A stretch of 64,000 bases of DNA from Variovorax sp. GTDB taxonomy: Bacteria; Pseudomonadota; Gammaproteobacteria; Burkholderiales; Burkholderiaceae_C. A program made the position numbers and the translations under genes. Positions 37,290 through 46,210 of the stretch are shown here, in pieces. The notes beneath the pieces were generated by a model. The model saw nothing but the letters and a program-made list of their open reading frames with translations, was not told the DNA's origin and searched no databases. The stretch is taken from NCBI GenBank assembly GCA_017744285.1, contig JAGIBP010000011.1, positions 53,844-117,843 on the forward strand, read 5' to 3'. Position 1 is the first letter of the stretch. Each line of letters starts with the position of its first letter.

Positions 37290-39380
37290 ATGTCCGACGC
37301 AACATCGAATGGCACCGCCGTGTGCCAGGCCCTGCTCTACCCCCGAAGCATCGCGCTGGTCGGTGCCTCCGACGACGTCCGCAAGACCGGCGGACGGCCG
37401 CTGCAGTTCCTGCGCCGCTCGGGCTTCCAGGGCAGGGTCTATCCGATCAATCCCCGGCGGAGCGAAGTCCAGGGCGAAAAGGCGTGGCCCAGCCTCGCCG
37501 CGCTGCCCGAAGTGCCGGACCACGTCTTCGTGCTCTCGCCCACCGAAACGGTGGTGGCCGCCGTCGAGGAATGCGCCGGACTCGGCGTGAAGCTCGTGAC
37601 CGTGCTGGCCAGCGGCTTCTCGGAGTCGGGGCCGGAAGGGGCGGCGCGCGAAGAGGCCCTGCGCACGATCGCGCGCACGTCGGGCATGCGCATCCTCGGC
37701 CCGAGCAGCCTGGGCGTGGTCAATCCGGGCAACGGCCTGATGCTGACCGCCAACGCCGCCTTTGCCGAACCCGACGTGCCGCGCGGCAACGTGTTCGTCG
37801 CCTCGCACAGCGGCAGCATGCTGGGCGCGCTGGTCTCGCGCGGCAAGGCGCGCGGCATGGGCTTCGCGGGCCTGGTGTCGGTGGGCAGCGAGGTCGACCT
37901 CGGCATCGGGGAGGTCTGCGCCGCGACGCTGGACGACCCGGCCATCCAGGGCTACGTGCTGTTCCTCGAAAGCCTGCGCCATGGCGACGCGATCCAGTCC
38001 TTCGCGCGCGAAGCGGCCCGGCGCGGCAAGCCGGTGGTGGCCTACAAGCTGGGCCGCTCGAGCGCGGCCGCGGAAATGGCGGCCACGCACACCGGCGCTC
38101 TGGCGGGCGAGGACGACATCGCCGATGCCTTCCTCAAGGACCTGGGCGTGGTGCGCGTGGAGATGCTCGAGACCTTGTTCGAGGTCTTCCCGCTGGCCAG
38201 GAAGCTGCCCCTCGGCCGGGCGACGGGCCAGCGCGTCGGCGTGGTGACCACCACCGGCGGCGGCGCGGCCATGGTGGTCGACCAGTTGGGCGTGCGCAAC
38301 GTCACCGTCCAGCCGGCCTCGGCCGACACCGTGGCCAGGCTGCAGGCCGCCGGCATTCCCGGCCATGCGGGCCGCGTGCTCGACCTGACCCTGGCCGGCA
38401 CGCGCTACGAAGTCATGAAGAAGGCGCTGGAGATCCTGCTCGACGCGCCGGAGTTCGACATGGTGGTGGCGGTGGTGGGCTCTTCGGCGCGCTTCCAGCC
38501 CGACCTCGCGGTCAAGCCCATCATCGACAGCGCGGGCCATGCCAAGCCGGTGCTCGCCATGCTGGTGCCCGATGCGCCCGATGCGCTGGCCCAGCTGACG
38601 GCGGCGCAGGTTCCCTGCTTCCGCACGCCGGAGGGCTGCGCGGACGCGATCGCCTCGGTCTTCCGCCGCCGCGCACCGGGCGTGCCGGCCACCGTTCGCG
38701 CATCGAATGCGCAGGCGCAGGCGCTCAGCGAGGCGCAGGCCTACGAAATGCTGGATGCGGTCGGCGTGACCCACGCGCCGGCAGCGACCTTCGACATCGA
38801 CCGACCGCCCGCGGCCCTGCCCTTCGACTACCCCGTCGTCGCCAAGGTCTGCTCGGCGAAGATCCCGCACAAGACCGAGGTCGGCGGCGTGGTGCTGGGC
38901 ATCCGCGACGCGCACGAACTGGCCGGGGCCTTTGCCACCCTGCAGCGCAACCTGCGAGAGCGCGCACCGGGCATCGACTGCCGCCAGGTGCTGGTGCAGC
39001 CGATGCGCAAGGGCCTGGCCGAAGTGCTGGTGGGCTTTCGCGTCGATCCGGAGGCCGGCCCCATCGTCATGCTCGCCGCCGGCGGCATCTGGGCCGAGGT
39101 GATGCGCGACCGCAGCATCCGGCTCGCGCCGGTGAGCATCGAGACCGCCCGCGAGATGATCGCCGAGGTCAAGATGCTCAAGACCGTCTCCGGTCTGCGC
39201 GGCAAGGCCAAGGGCGATCTGGAAGCCCTGGCCCGCGCCATTGCCAACCTCTCGCAGCTGGCGCTCGAGCCGCGGCTGCGGGTCGGCGAAGCCGAGATCA
39301 ATCCGCTGATGGTCATGCCCGAGGGCGAAGGCGTGCTCGCGGTGGACGCGCTGGTCATGCAAGTCCCGGACGCGGCGTGA
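37290..39380 (+). CDS. acyl-CoA ligase, ADP-forming type (acetate-CoA ligase family), first copy
   Basis: 696 residues in the acetyl-CoA synthetase (NDP-forming) architecture: N-terminal CoA-binding Rossmann domain (SIALVGASDDVRKTGGRPLQFL), succinyl-CoA-synthetase-like middle domains with ATHTGALAGEDDI around residue 265 (the HTGALAG motif near the phospho-histidine relay), and a C-terminal ATP-grasp domain (PVVAKVCSAKIPHKTEVGGVVLGI ... EINPLMV). It activates a carboxylic acid with ATP and CoA, releasing ADP and phosphate. One-base overlap with the hydrolase gene that follows. Confidence 0.85.
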   Translation: MSDATSNGTAVCQALLYPRSIALVGASDDVRKTGGRPLQFLRRSGFQGRVYPINPRRSEVQGEKAWPSLAALPEVPDHVFVLSPTETVVAAVEECAGLGVKLVTVLASGFSESGPEGAAREEALRTIARTSGMRILGPSSLGVVNPGNGLMLTANAAFAEPDVPRGNVFVASHSGSMLGALVSRGKARGMGFAGLVSVGSEVDLGIGEVCAATLDDPAIQGYVLFLESLRHGDAIQSFAREAARRGKPVVAYKLGRSSAAAEMAATHTGALAGEDDIADAFLKDLGVVRVEMLETLFEVFPLARKLPLGRATGQRVGVVTTTGGGAAMVVDQLGVRNVTVQPASADTVARLQAAGIPGHAGRVLDLTLAGTRYEVMKKALEILLDAPEFDMVVAVVGSSARFQPDLAVKPIIDSAGHAKPVLAMLVPDAPDALAQLTAAQVPCFRTPEGCADAIASVFRRRAPGVPATVRASNAQAQALSEAQAYEMLDAVGVTHAPAATFDIDRPPAALPFDYPVVAKVCSAKIPHKTEVGGVVLGIRDAHELAGAFATLQRNLRERAPGIDCRQVLVQPMRKGLAEVLVGFRVDPEAGPIVMLAAGGIWAEVMRDRSIRLAPVSIETAREMIAEVKMLKTVSGLRGKAKGDLEALARAIANLSQLALEPRLRVGEAEINPLMVMPEGEGVLAVDALVMQVPDAA

Positions 39381-40237
39381 TGACCGGGACGAACCCGGCG
39401 CTGGAGCAGGCGGCCGCACTGATCCGCGACCTCGACCAGCAGGCCCTGCGGCACACCCTCGACGTCGGCGGATGCCGCATGGCCTCGCGCGAATGGGGCC
39501 AAGGCACGCCGCTGGTGCTCCTGCACGGCGGCCATGGCTCGTGGATGCACTGGGTGCGCAACATCGGCAAGCTGTCGCGCCACTTCCGCGTGATCGCGCC
39601 CGACCTGCCCGGCTTCGGCGACTCGGACGACTTCGCGCTCGACCCGCACGATCCGGGGCGCCTCGAACACCTGCTGACCTGCCTGCGGCTCGGCGTGGAA
39701 CAGCTGGTGCCCGCGGGCCCCCTGCACCTTGCCGGCTTCTCCTTCGGCGGTGCGACGGCCGGCATGCTGGCCCCGCGGCTGCCCAACCTGCAGCGCCTCG
39801 CCCTGATGGGCTGCGGCGGCCACGGCGGGCCCCGGCGCGACAAGGAGCCCCTGCTGAACTGGCGCACCGTCTCCGGCGCGGCCCGGCAGGCTGCCTACCG
39901 ACAGAACCTGCAGGCCTTCATGCTGTCCGACCCGGCCGCGGCCAATGCCCTGGCGCTGCAGGTGCACGCCTGGTCCTGCGAACGCACGCGCTTTCGCAGC
40001 AAGGGCGTCTCCCGCGGCACGATGCTGCTCGATGCACTCAAGGACTTCGACAAGCCGGTATTCATGGCCTGGGGCGAAGACGACGTCACGGCCGTGCCCG
40101 AGGAAGCCGCCAAGACGCTGACCCAAGGCAAGGCGTCCAGGGACTGGACCATCATCGCCCGCGCGGGGCACTGGGTTCAGTTCGAGAAGGCCGACGAGAT
40201 CAACACCCTGTTGATCTCTTGGTTCAACGCAAGCTAG
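39380..40237 (+). CDS. alpha/beta-fold hydrolase
   Basis: 285 residues with the alpha/beta hydrolase marks: oxyanion motif VLLHGGHGSW (about 51-60), DLPGFGDSD, nucleophile elbow GFSFGG (about 119-124), acid WGEDDVTAVP and the catalytic His in ARAGHWVQFE. It could cleave an ester, a C-C bond or a thioester belonging to the pathway of the upstream acyl-CoA genes, with which it is co-translated. Its end overlaps the end of the convergent lysR gene by 14 bp. Confidence 0.85.
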   Translation: MTGTNPALEQAAALIRDLDQQALRHTLDVGGCRMASREWGQGTPLVLLHGGHGSWMHWVRNIGKLSRHFRVIAPDLPGFGDSDDFALDPHDPGRLEHLLTCLRLGVEQLVPAGPLHLAGFSFGGATAGMLAPRLPNLQRLALMGCGGHGGPRRDKEPLLNWRTVSGAARQAAYRQNLQAFMLSDPAAANALALQVHAWSCERTRFRSKGVSRGTMLLDALKDFDKPVFMAWGEDDVTAVPEEAAKTLTQGKASRDWTIIARAGHWVQFEKADEINTLLISWFNAS

Positions 40238-41132
40238 CCGCAGGCTGCGAGCCAACTTCTTCGAGCATCCAGTCGCGAAAGGCAGTCACCTTGCGCGACT
40301 GCCGCTGCAGCATGGGGCGCACCAGGTAGTACGAGGCGCCGGTGCGCACCGGCAGGTGAAAGGGCGCCACCAGCTTGCCGCTGTCGAGGTCGTCGGCCAG
40401 CAGCGCCGTCTGCCCGATCGCGATGCCGAGGCTGTCGATGGCCGCCTGCCAGGTCAGCACGGAACTGCTGAAGCGCATCGACTCGATGTTCTCCAGTTCC
40501 TCGTCGTAGCGACACAGCTGGGCCCAGATCTGCCAGTCCCGGGGGCGGTAGTGCGAGATGAGCAGGCGCGTGCGCAGCAGCGCCTGCGGATACGCCCCGT
40601 CGGGCGCATGCCGGCGCTGGAACTCGGGGCTGCACACCGGCTCGATCACGTCCTCGAACAGGAAGTCGGCTTCCTTTCCCTGCCAGGCACCGTTGCCCAT
40701 CTGGATGGCGAGGTCGACCATGTCGCGGTCGAAGTCCACGTCCTTCACCGAGTTGGCGATCACCACCGCGATGTCGGGATGGCGCTGCTTGAAGCCCGAC
40801 AACCGCGGTATCAGCCACTTCGCCGCGAAGGTGGTGTAGGTCTGGATGCGCAGCTTGTTGTCGGAGCCGCTGCGCATGATCTCGCGCGTGGAGCCCGAGA
40901 TCACGTCGAGCGCGGGCGAGATCTCGTCGCTGTAGCGCGCGCCCGCCTGGGTCAGCACGATGCCGTGCCGCTCGCGTCGGAAGAGCTCGATGCCCAGGTA
41001 GGTTTCGAGCACGTTGAGCTGCTTGCTCACCGCCGACTGGCTGATGTGCAGCTCCTGCGCCGCCTTGGTGAGGTTCTTCGTGCGCGCCACCACATGGAAC
41101 ACTTTCAGGGGATTGAGGGGTGGCAGGTTCAT
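40224..41132 (-). CDS. LysR-family transcriptional regulator (first of a tandem pair)
   Basis: 302 residues with a winged HTH (LNPLKVFHVVARTKNLTKAAQELHISQSAVSKQL) and a periplasmic-binding-like effector domain. The start PPLNPLKVF places it in the GcvA/AmpR-like group. Together with the next gene it probably controls the flanking acyl-CoA catabolic operons, sensing a pathway acid or CoA ester. The gene is convergent with, and slightly overlaps, the hydrolase gene. Confidence 0.9.
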   Translation of the reverse strand: MNLPPLNPLKVFHVVARTKNLTKAAQELHISQSAVSKQLNVLETYLGIELFRRERHGIVLTQAGARYSDEISPALDVISGSTREIMRSGSDNKLRIQTYTTFAAKWLIPRLSGFKQRHPDIAVVIANSVKDVDFDRDMVDLAIQMGNGAWQGKEADFLFEDVIEPVCSPEFQRRHAPDGAYPQALLRTRLLISHYRPRDWQIWAQLCRYDEELENIESMRFSSSVLTWQAAIDSLGIAIGQTALLADDLDSGKLVAPFHLPVRTGASYYLVRPMLQRQSRKVTAFRDWMLEEVGSQPAASLR

Positions 41133-41181
41133 CTTCGATTCGAAAGGCGCGCGAGGCGGACCGCCAGCCGCGGCCCGTGCG

Positions 41182-42069
41182 TCAGAACTGCTGGAGGAGC
41201 CACTCCCGGAACAGCACCGCGCCTTCCTTCACATTATCCTTGGGCAGCACGACGAAGTAGGACTTCTGCGTGTTGACCGGCGCGTCGAAGGGCGTCACGA
41301 GCTGGCCCGACGCGATCTTGTCGGCCAGCAGCTTCGTCTGCCCCATGGCGATGCCGATGCCGCGGGCCGCGGCGTCCCACCCCAGCAGCGCGTTGCCGAA
41401 GTTCATGACGCTCGCGGGCGCGTAGTCGTCGCCGAAGCCGCTGTGCTCGTTCCAGGTCTCCCATTCGAACTGGCGGTATTCCGACGCGATGACCGTCTGC
41501 CGCAGTAGCGACGAGGGGTACTTCGGATTCGGCGCATGGCGCCGCAGAAACTCCGGCGAACACACGGGTTCGATCACGTCCTGGTACAGCAGCGTGGCAT
41601 GGGCGTCCTTCGTCTGCCGGTTGAGGATCTGGATCGACAGGTCGCCCTCGTTCTTGCCGAAGTCGATCGACTTGGCGCCCGTCTTGATCACGATCTTGAT
41701 GTTCGGGTGGCGCTTGCAGAAGTCGGGCAGCCGCGGGATCAGCCAACTCGCCGCCAGGCTCGTGTAGGTCTTGATGGTGATGGTCTGCTCGGCGTGGCTC
41801 AGGGCCACCTGCAGGCCATGCGCCGCGCTGCCGATGGCGTCGAACGCGGCCGTCACCTTCTGGGCGAACACCTCGGCGACGGGCAGCAGGTCCAGGCCGT
41901 AGCGCGTCCTGCGAAAGAGCTTGCAGCCGAAGTGCTGCTCCAGGCCGCTGATCTGCCGGCTGACCGCCGACTGCGTCACCCCCAGTTCTTCGGCGGCCTT
42001 GACCAGGTTGCTGCAGCGGGCCACGACGGAAAAGACATGCAAGGGATTCAGCGGGGGGAGATCGGCCAT
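41182..42069 (-). CDS. LysR-family transcriptional regulator (second of a tandem pair)
   Basis: 295 residues, MADLPPLNPLHVFSVVARCSNLVKAAEELGVTQSAVSRQIS at the N-terminus, clearly a paralogue of the next regulator downstream. The ATG at 42069 is preferred over an upstream TTG at 42078. It is divergent from the SDR gene with a 180-bp AT-richer spacer, the usual arrangement of a LysR regulator with its target. Confidence 0.9.
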   Translation of the reverse strand: MADLPPLNPLHVFSVVARCSNLVKAAEELGVTQSAVSRQISGLEQHFGCKLFRRTRYGLDLLPVAEVFAQKVTAAFDAIGSAAHGLQVALSHAEQTITIKTYTSLAASWLIPRLPDFCKRHPNIKIVIKTGAKSIDFGKNEGDLSIQILNRQTKDAHATLLYQDVIEPVCSPEFLRRHAPNPKYPSSLLRQTVIASEYRQFEWETWNEHSGFGDDYAPASVMNFGNALLGWDAAARGIGIAMGQTKLLADKIASGQLVTPFDAPVNTQKSYFVVLPKDNVKEGAVLFREWLLQQF

Positions 42070-42249
42070 GGCCACCAACGATTTCCAGAACGGGGCGCCT
42101 CAAGGGCACCGGAGTCGATTGAGTTTTTGTAAAGCTTAAAGTCTGTTTTTGCCGCCGTCCACACCAGGCCTGCCGGAAGAATGCAGAGCGTGCCCGCTGC
42201 AATGCGGCAGCCGGGCATCGAGATTGATTCGGAATCCAAGAGGTCTGGT
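42070..42249. promoter_or_regulatory. divergent promoter region lysR / SDR operon
   Basis: This 180-bp spacer has an AT-rich core at 42115-42155 (TTTTTGTAAAGC, AAAGTCTGTTTTT) unlike the surrounding GC-rich DNA, which is where RNA polymerase and the LysR protein should bind. I cannot fix individual boxes. Confidence 0.4.
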
Positions 42250-43173
42250 ATGAGCACGAGAAAGTTGCAGGAGAAGGTCGTCGTCGTCACGGGCGCCGGC
42301 GGCGGCGTGGGGCGCGGCATTGCGCTGGAACTGGCCAGGGAAGGCGCCCGTGTCGTGGTCAACGACCTGGGTGTCACGCTCAACGGCGAAAAGGGCAAGG
42401 TCTCGGCGGCGCAGGAAGTCGCGGACGAGATCAGGGCGCTGGGCGGCAGTGCCGTCGCCAACACCGACAGCGTCGCCGACTGGGCCAGCGCGCAGAAGAT
42501 CGTCGCCGCGGCGGTCGACACCTTCGGACGCATCGATGGCGTGGTCAACAGCGCCGGCATCCTGCGCGATGCGATCTTCCACAAGCTCTCGGTCGAGGAC
42601 TTCGACTCCGTGGTCAAGGTGCACCTGTACGGCGCCTTCCACATGAGCCGCGCGGCCGCCCCGCACCTGCGCGAACAAGGCAGCGGCGCGCTGGTGCACA
42701 TGACCTCGACCTCGGGACTGATCGGCTCCCTCGGCCAGGCCAACTACGCGGCCGCCAAGATGGCGATCGTGGGCCTCTCGCGCGCCATCGCGATGGACAT
42801 GGGCCGCTTCGGCGTGCGCTCGAACTGCATCGCGCCGCATGCCTTCAGCCGCATGATCGAAAGCGTTCCGGGCCTCTCGCCCGAGGAGCAGGAGAAGTAC
42901 CTGGAAAAGCGCCGCCAGACCACGCGCCCCGAGCAGATCGCGCCGCTGGCCGCCTTCCTGTGCTCCGACGCCGCGCAGGACATCAGCGGCCAGATCTTCG
43001 GCGCGCGCGGCAACGAGGTCTACCTCTACAACCAGCCGCGGCCGGTGCGCACCCTCCATCGCGGCGAAGGATGGACCGTGGACACGCTTGCCGAGACCTT
43101 GCCCAAGGCGCTCAAGGCCAGCTTCACGCCGCTGGAGCGCACCAAGGACGTGCTGTCCTGGGAAGCCATCTGA
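42250..43173 (+). CDS. short-chain dehydrogenase, MFE-2-like 3-hydroxyacyl-CoA dehydrogenase
   Basis: 307 residues: NAD(P)-binding VVVTGAGGGVGRGIALELA (about 10-28), NSAGIL, catalytic Ser in MTSTSGLIGS and YAAAK Tyr-Lys dyad, and the C-terminal extension EVYLYNQPRPVRTLHRGEGW seen in the dehydrogenase part of peroxisomal multifunctional enzyme 2. It should oxidise a 3-hydroxyacyl-CoA. AAGAGGT precedes the ATG at 42250. The MaoC hydratase gene follows 12 bp later, matching the two activities of MFE-2. Confidence 0.87.
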   Translation: MSTRKLQEKVVVVTGAGGGVGRGIALELAREGARVVVNDLGVTLNGEKGKVSAAQEVADEIRALGGSAVANTDSVADWASAQKIVAAAVDTFGRIDGVVNSAGILRDAIFHKLSVEDFDSVVKVHLYGAFHMSRAAAPHLREQGSGALVHMTSTSGLIGSLGQANYAAAKMAIVGLSRAIAMDMGRFGVRSNCIAPHAFSRMIESVPGLSPEEQEKYLEKRRQTTRPEQIAPLAAFLCSDAAQDISGQIFGARGNEVYLYNQPRPVRTLHRGEGWTVDTLAETLPKALKASFTPLERTKDVLSWEAI

Positions 43174-43185
43174 AGGCTCTGCCCC

Positions 43186-44040
43186 ATGCCGCTTCATCTC
43201 GCCAACCTCCAGGACTGGCAGTTCCCGGAAAAGACCACCATCTACACCGACAAGGACACCATGCTCTACGCCCTGAGCCTCGGCTTCGGCGAGAGCCCGA
43301 CGGACCCGGCCGAGTTGCCCTTCGTCTACGAGGACGGCCTGCGCGCCGTGCCCACCATGGGCGCCGTGCTGTGTCATCCCGGCCCCTGGCTGACCGACCC
43401 GCGCACGGGCGCCACGCGCAGCAAGGTCGTGCATGGTGAACAGCGCATGCGCTTTCACGCGCCGCTGCCGCCCCAGGGCCAACTCACGGCGCGATCGCGC
43501 GTGATCGGCATCCAGGACAAGGGGGCCGACAAGGGCGCCCTCCTTCACCTGCAGCGCGAGCTGTACGGCGAGGATGGCACGCTCGTCATCACCCTCCGCC
43601 ATTCGTCGTTCTGCCGCGCCGATGGCGGCTGCGGATCGTTCGGCGAATCGCTCGTGCTGAACGCGCCCCCGGCGCGGGCGCCCGACCGCAGCTTCGAACT
43701 CAAGACCTTGCCGCAGGCCGCGCTGATCTACCGGCTCAACGTCGACCGCAACCCCTTGCACGCGGACCCCGCCAAGGCCCGCCAGGCCGGCTTCGACCGG
43801 CCGCCGCTGCACGGCCTGTGCACCTACGGCATGGCGGCCCGCGCCATCCTCAAGATGTGGCTGGACCACGACCCGGCGCGCCTGGCGTCGCTGGATACGC
43901 GCTTCTCGGCCAGCGTCTTCCCGGGCGAGACGCTCGTCTTCGAAACGTGGCGCGAAGGCGGCGGCATCGCCTTCCGCGCGCTCGCGAAGGAACGCGGCGT
44001 CAAGGTGCTGGACAACGGCTGGGCCGACATCCGAGGCTGA
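43186..44040 (+). CDS. MaoC-family (R)-type enoyl-CoA hydratase
   Basis: 284 residues forming a double hot-dog fold: an N-terminal hot dog (about 10-130) and a C-terminal one with the hydratase-2 motif LNVDRNPLHADPAKARQAGFDRPPLHGLCTYG (about 184-215), in which the Asp and His are catalytic. It hydrates 2-enoyl-CoA, working with the upstream dehydrogenase. Convergent with the CoA ligase gene; a GC hairpin (GCGAGGC/GCCTCGC at 44044-44060) separates them. Confidence 0.87.
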   Translation: MPLHLANLQDWQFPEKTTIYTDKDTMLYALSLGFGESPTDPAELPFVYEDGLRAVPTMGAVLCHPGPWLTDPRTGATRSKVVHGEQRMRFHAPLPPQGQLTARSRVIGIQDKGADKGALLHLQRELYGEDGTLVITLRHSSFCRADGGCGSFGESLVLNAPPARAPDRSFELKTLPQAALIYRLNVDRNPLHADPAKARQAGFDRPPLHGLCTYGMAARAILKMWLDHDPARLASLDTRFSASVFPGETLVFETWREGGGIAFRALAKERGVKVLDNGWADIRG

Positions 44041-44064
44041 GGCGCGAGGCGGCGCCTCGCGATC

Positions 44065-46158
44065 TCACTTGCGGATGATCAGCGCATCGACCGCGTAGCC
44101 GCCCTCGGGCAGGGCGATGAAGGGGTTGATCTCCACGCTCGCCAGCGAATCGGCGTGCGCGGCCACGAACTCCGAGAGCCGCACCAGCGCCTGCGCGAGC
44201 GCATCCAGGTCCACCGGGGCCTTGCCCCGCGCGCCGTCGAGCAGCGGAACGCCCTTGATCGCGCGGATCATGGCCTGCGCCTGCGCGAGGTCCAGGGGCG
44301 CGGAATGGAAGGTCACGTCCTTGAAGATCTCGACGAAGATCCCGCCGAGGCCGAACATCATCATCGGACCGAACACCGGGTCGTTGACCATGCCCAGCAC
44401 GGTCTCGACACCGCCCGTGATCATCGGCGAGACGACGGCGCCCTGGATGCGCGCATCGGGGCAGTTGGCGGACACCTTGGCCATCATCGCGTCCCACGCG
44501 CCCCGCACCGCTTCTTCGCTGCGCAGGTTGAGCACCACGCCGCCCACGTCGCTCTTGTGCGCGATATCGGGCGACAACACCTTGATCACGACGGGAAAGC
44601 CCATCTGCGCCGCGGCGCGGGCGGCCTCGGCCGCCGAGTTCGCGACGTGCTGGGGCGCGAAGGGCACGCCGGCGCGCGCCAGGATGCCGCGCGCACCCGC
44701 CTCGTCGATGTCGCCGACGGGCAGCGCTTCGGCGGCCGTAGCACCAGCCACCGCAATACGCGGGGACGGCGCCGCGCGCTGCGCCTGCGCGATCCAGGCC
44801 AGCGCGCCGATGGTGCGCGTGGCCAGGGCCGGGTCGGGAAAGTAGAGGATGTGGTTGTCTTCCAGCTCCTTCACGACCTCGGGGCGCGAGCGCATGCTCA
44901 GCGCCACCAGCTTCCGCGGGTACTGCCGGCGCAGTTCGAGCAGGTCGTCGCGCACCTTGCTCCATTCGATCTCCGTCTTGCCGATGTTGGCGTTGAAGCT
45001 CAGCACGCTGTCGAATCCGTCGAAGTCGAAGACGATCTTCATGATCCGGTTGAAGAGCTTGCGGTCGCTGACCACCTGGCCCGTCGTATCCACCGGATTG
45101 GTGCCGCTCGCGAACGGGACGATCTCCTTGATCTGGTCCTGCTGCGCCTGCGGCAGGTGCGGCAGGACCAGGCCGCTGCGCTCGCACTCGTCGGCCGCGA
45201 TCACGCCGATGCCGCCCGAGGGCGTGATGACGCCCAGCCGGTTGCCCTGGGGCAGCACGGAGATGGCGCAGGCGTAGCCCACGTCCACCAGCTCTTCCAG
45301 GGTCTGGGCGCGCCAGGCGCCGCCTTCCTTGAAGATGGTGTCGAAGACCACGTCGGCGCCGGCCAGCGAGCCGGTGTGCGACGCGGCGGCCGCCGCGCCT
45401 TGCTCGGAGGCGCCCACCTTCATCACGACGACCGGCTTGCGCCGCGCACGGGCCGTCTCCAAGGCCCGGCGCAGGCGCTGGCCGTCGCCGCAGCCTTCGA
45501 GGTAGGTGAGGATGACGCGCGTGTTGTCGTCATGCGCCATCCACTCGATGCAGTCGGCCACGTCCACGCCGGCCTCGTTGCCGGTGGCCACGAAATGGCT
45601 GAAGCGCACGCCGCGATCGCCCGCGAGGCCGTAGAGGTAGGAACCGACGGCGCCGCTCTGGCTCACGATGCCCACCTGGCCCGGCTCGAAGATCTCGTGC
45701 TCCAGCGCGCTCATGAAGGTCGAGTACATCGCATTGCGCGAACTGAAGATGCCGATGCAGTTCGGCCCGACGAGATGCACGCCCGCGTCGCGGCAGCGCG
45801 CGGCGAGCCGCTCTTGCGCCAGCTTGCCGTCATGGCCGGTTTCGCCGAAGCCCGAACTGAAGATCACGATCGAGCGCGCCCGCTGTTCGAGCGCCTCCTC
45901 GACCGCGCGCTCCACCAGCGCCCCGGAGACCGCCACGATCACCTGGTCCACCGGATGCCCCACGTCGGCGAGCGATGCATAGGCCTTCAGGCCCTGCACC
46001 TCCTCCTGCTTCGGATTGATGGGCAGCAGTTGGCCCGCGTAGCCGCTTCGGAGCATGTAGGCGATGGGCCGTCCGCCGATCTTGCGCGGATCGGACGAGG
46101 CGCCGATGACCGCGATCGACGAGGGGCAGAAAAGAGGGTCCAGGGATTGAGCAGGCAT
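44065..46158 (-). CDS. acyl-CoA ligase, ADP-forming type (acetate-CoA ligase family), second copy
   Basis: 697 residues, MPAQSLDPLFCPSSIAVIGASSDPRKIGG at the start, HTGSLAGADVVFDTIF mid-protein and a C-terminal ATP-grasp domain (PVVIKVLSPDIAHKSDVGGVVLNL, EINPFIALPEGG). It has the same order of domains as the first ligase but is clearly diverged, so it probably activates a different acid. It is the last gene of the leftward operon Bug-DUF35-thiolase-ACAD-ACAD-ligase. The ATG at 46158 is chosen over an upstream GTG. Confidence 0.86.
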   Translation of the reverse strand: MPAQSLDPLFCPSSIAVIGASSDPRKIGGRPIAYMLRSGYAGQLLPINPKQEEVQGLKAYASLADVGHPVDQVIVAVSGALVERAVEEALEQRARSIVIFSSGFGETGHDGKLAQERLAARCRDAGVHLVGPNCIGIFSSRNAMYSTFMSALEHEIFEPGQVGIVSQSGAVGSYLYGLAGDRGVRFSHFVATGNEAGVDVADCIEWMAHDDNTRVILTYLEGCGDGQRLRRALETARARRKPVVVMKVGASEQGAAAAASHTGSLAGADVVFDTIFKEGGAWRAQTLEELVDVGYACAISVLPQGNRLGVITPSGGIGVIAADECERSGLVLPHLPQAQQDQIKEIVPFASGTNPVDTTGQVVSDRKLFNRIMKIVFDFDGFDSVLSFNANIGKTEIEWSKVRDDLLELRRQYPRKLVALSMRSRPEVVKELEDNHILYFPDPALATRTIGALAWIAQAQRAAPSPRIAVAGATAAEALPVGDIDEAGARGILARAGVPFAPQHVANSAAEAARAAAQMGFPVVIKVLSPDIAHKSDVGGVVLNLRSEEAVRGAWDAMMAKVSANCPDARIQGAVVSPMITGGVETVLGMVNDPVFGPMMMFGLGGIFVEIFKDVTFHSAPLDLAQAQAMIRAIKGVPLLDGARGKAPVDLDALAQALVRLSEFVAAHADSLASVEINPFIALPEGGYAVDALIIRK

Positions 46159-46210
46159 GGGGACAGACAAACTGGAAAAGTGGCGCGATGCGTTCACGGC
46201 ATCGCAGGCG

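Noticed and set aside
44041-44064. GC-rich hairpin between the MaoC and ligase genes as an intrinsic terminator
   Set aside because: No T-run follows on either strand; it may still end transcripts by another route, so it is only mentioned with the gene.
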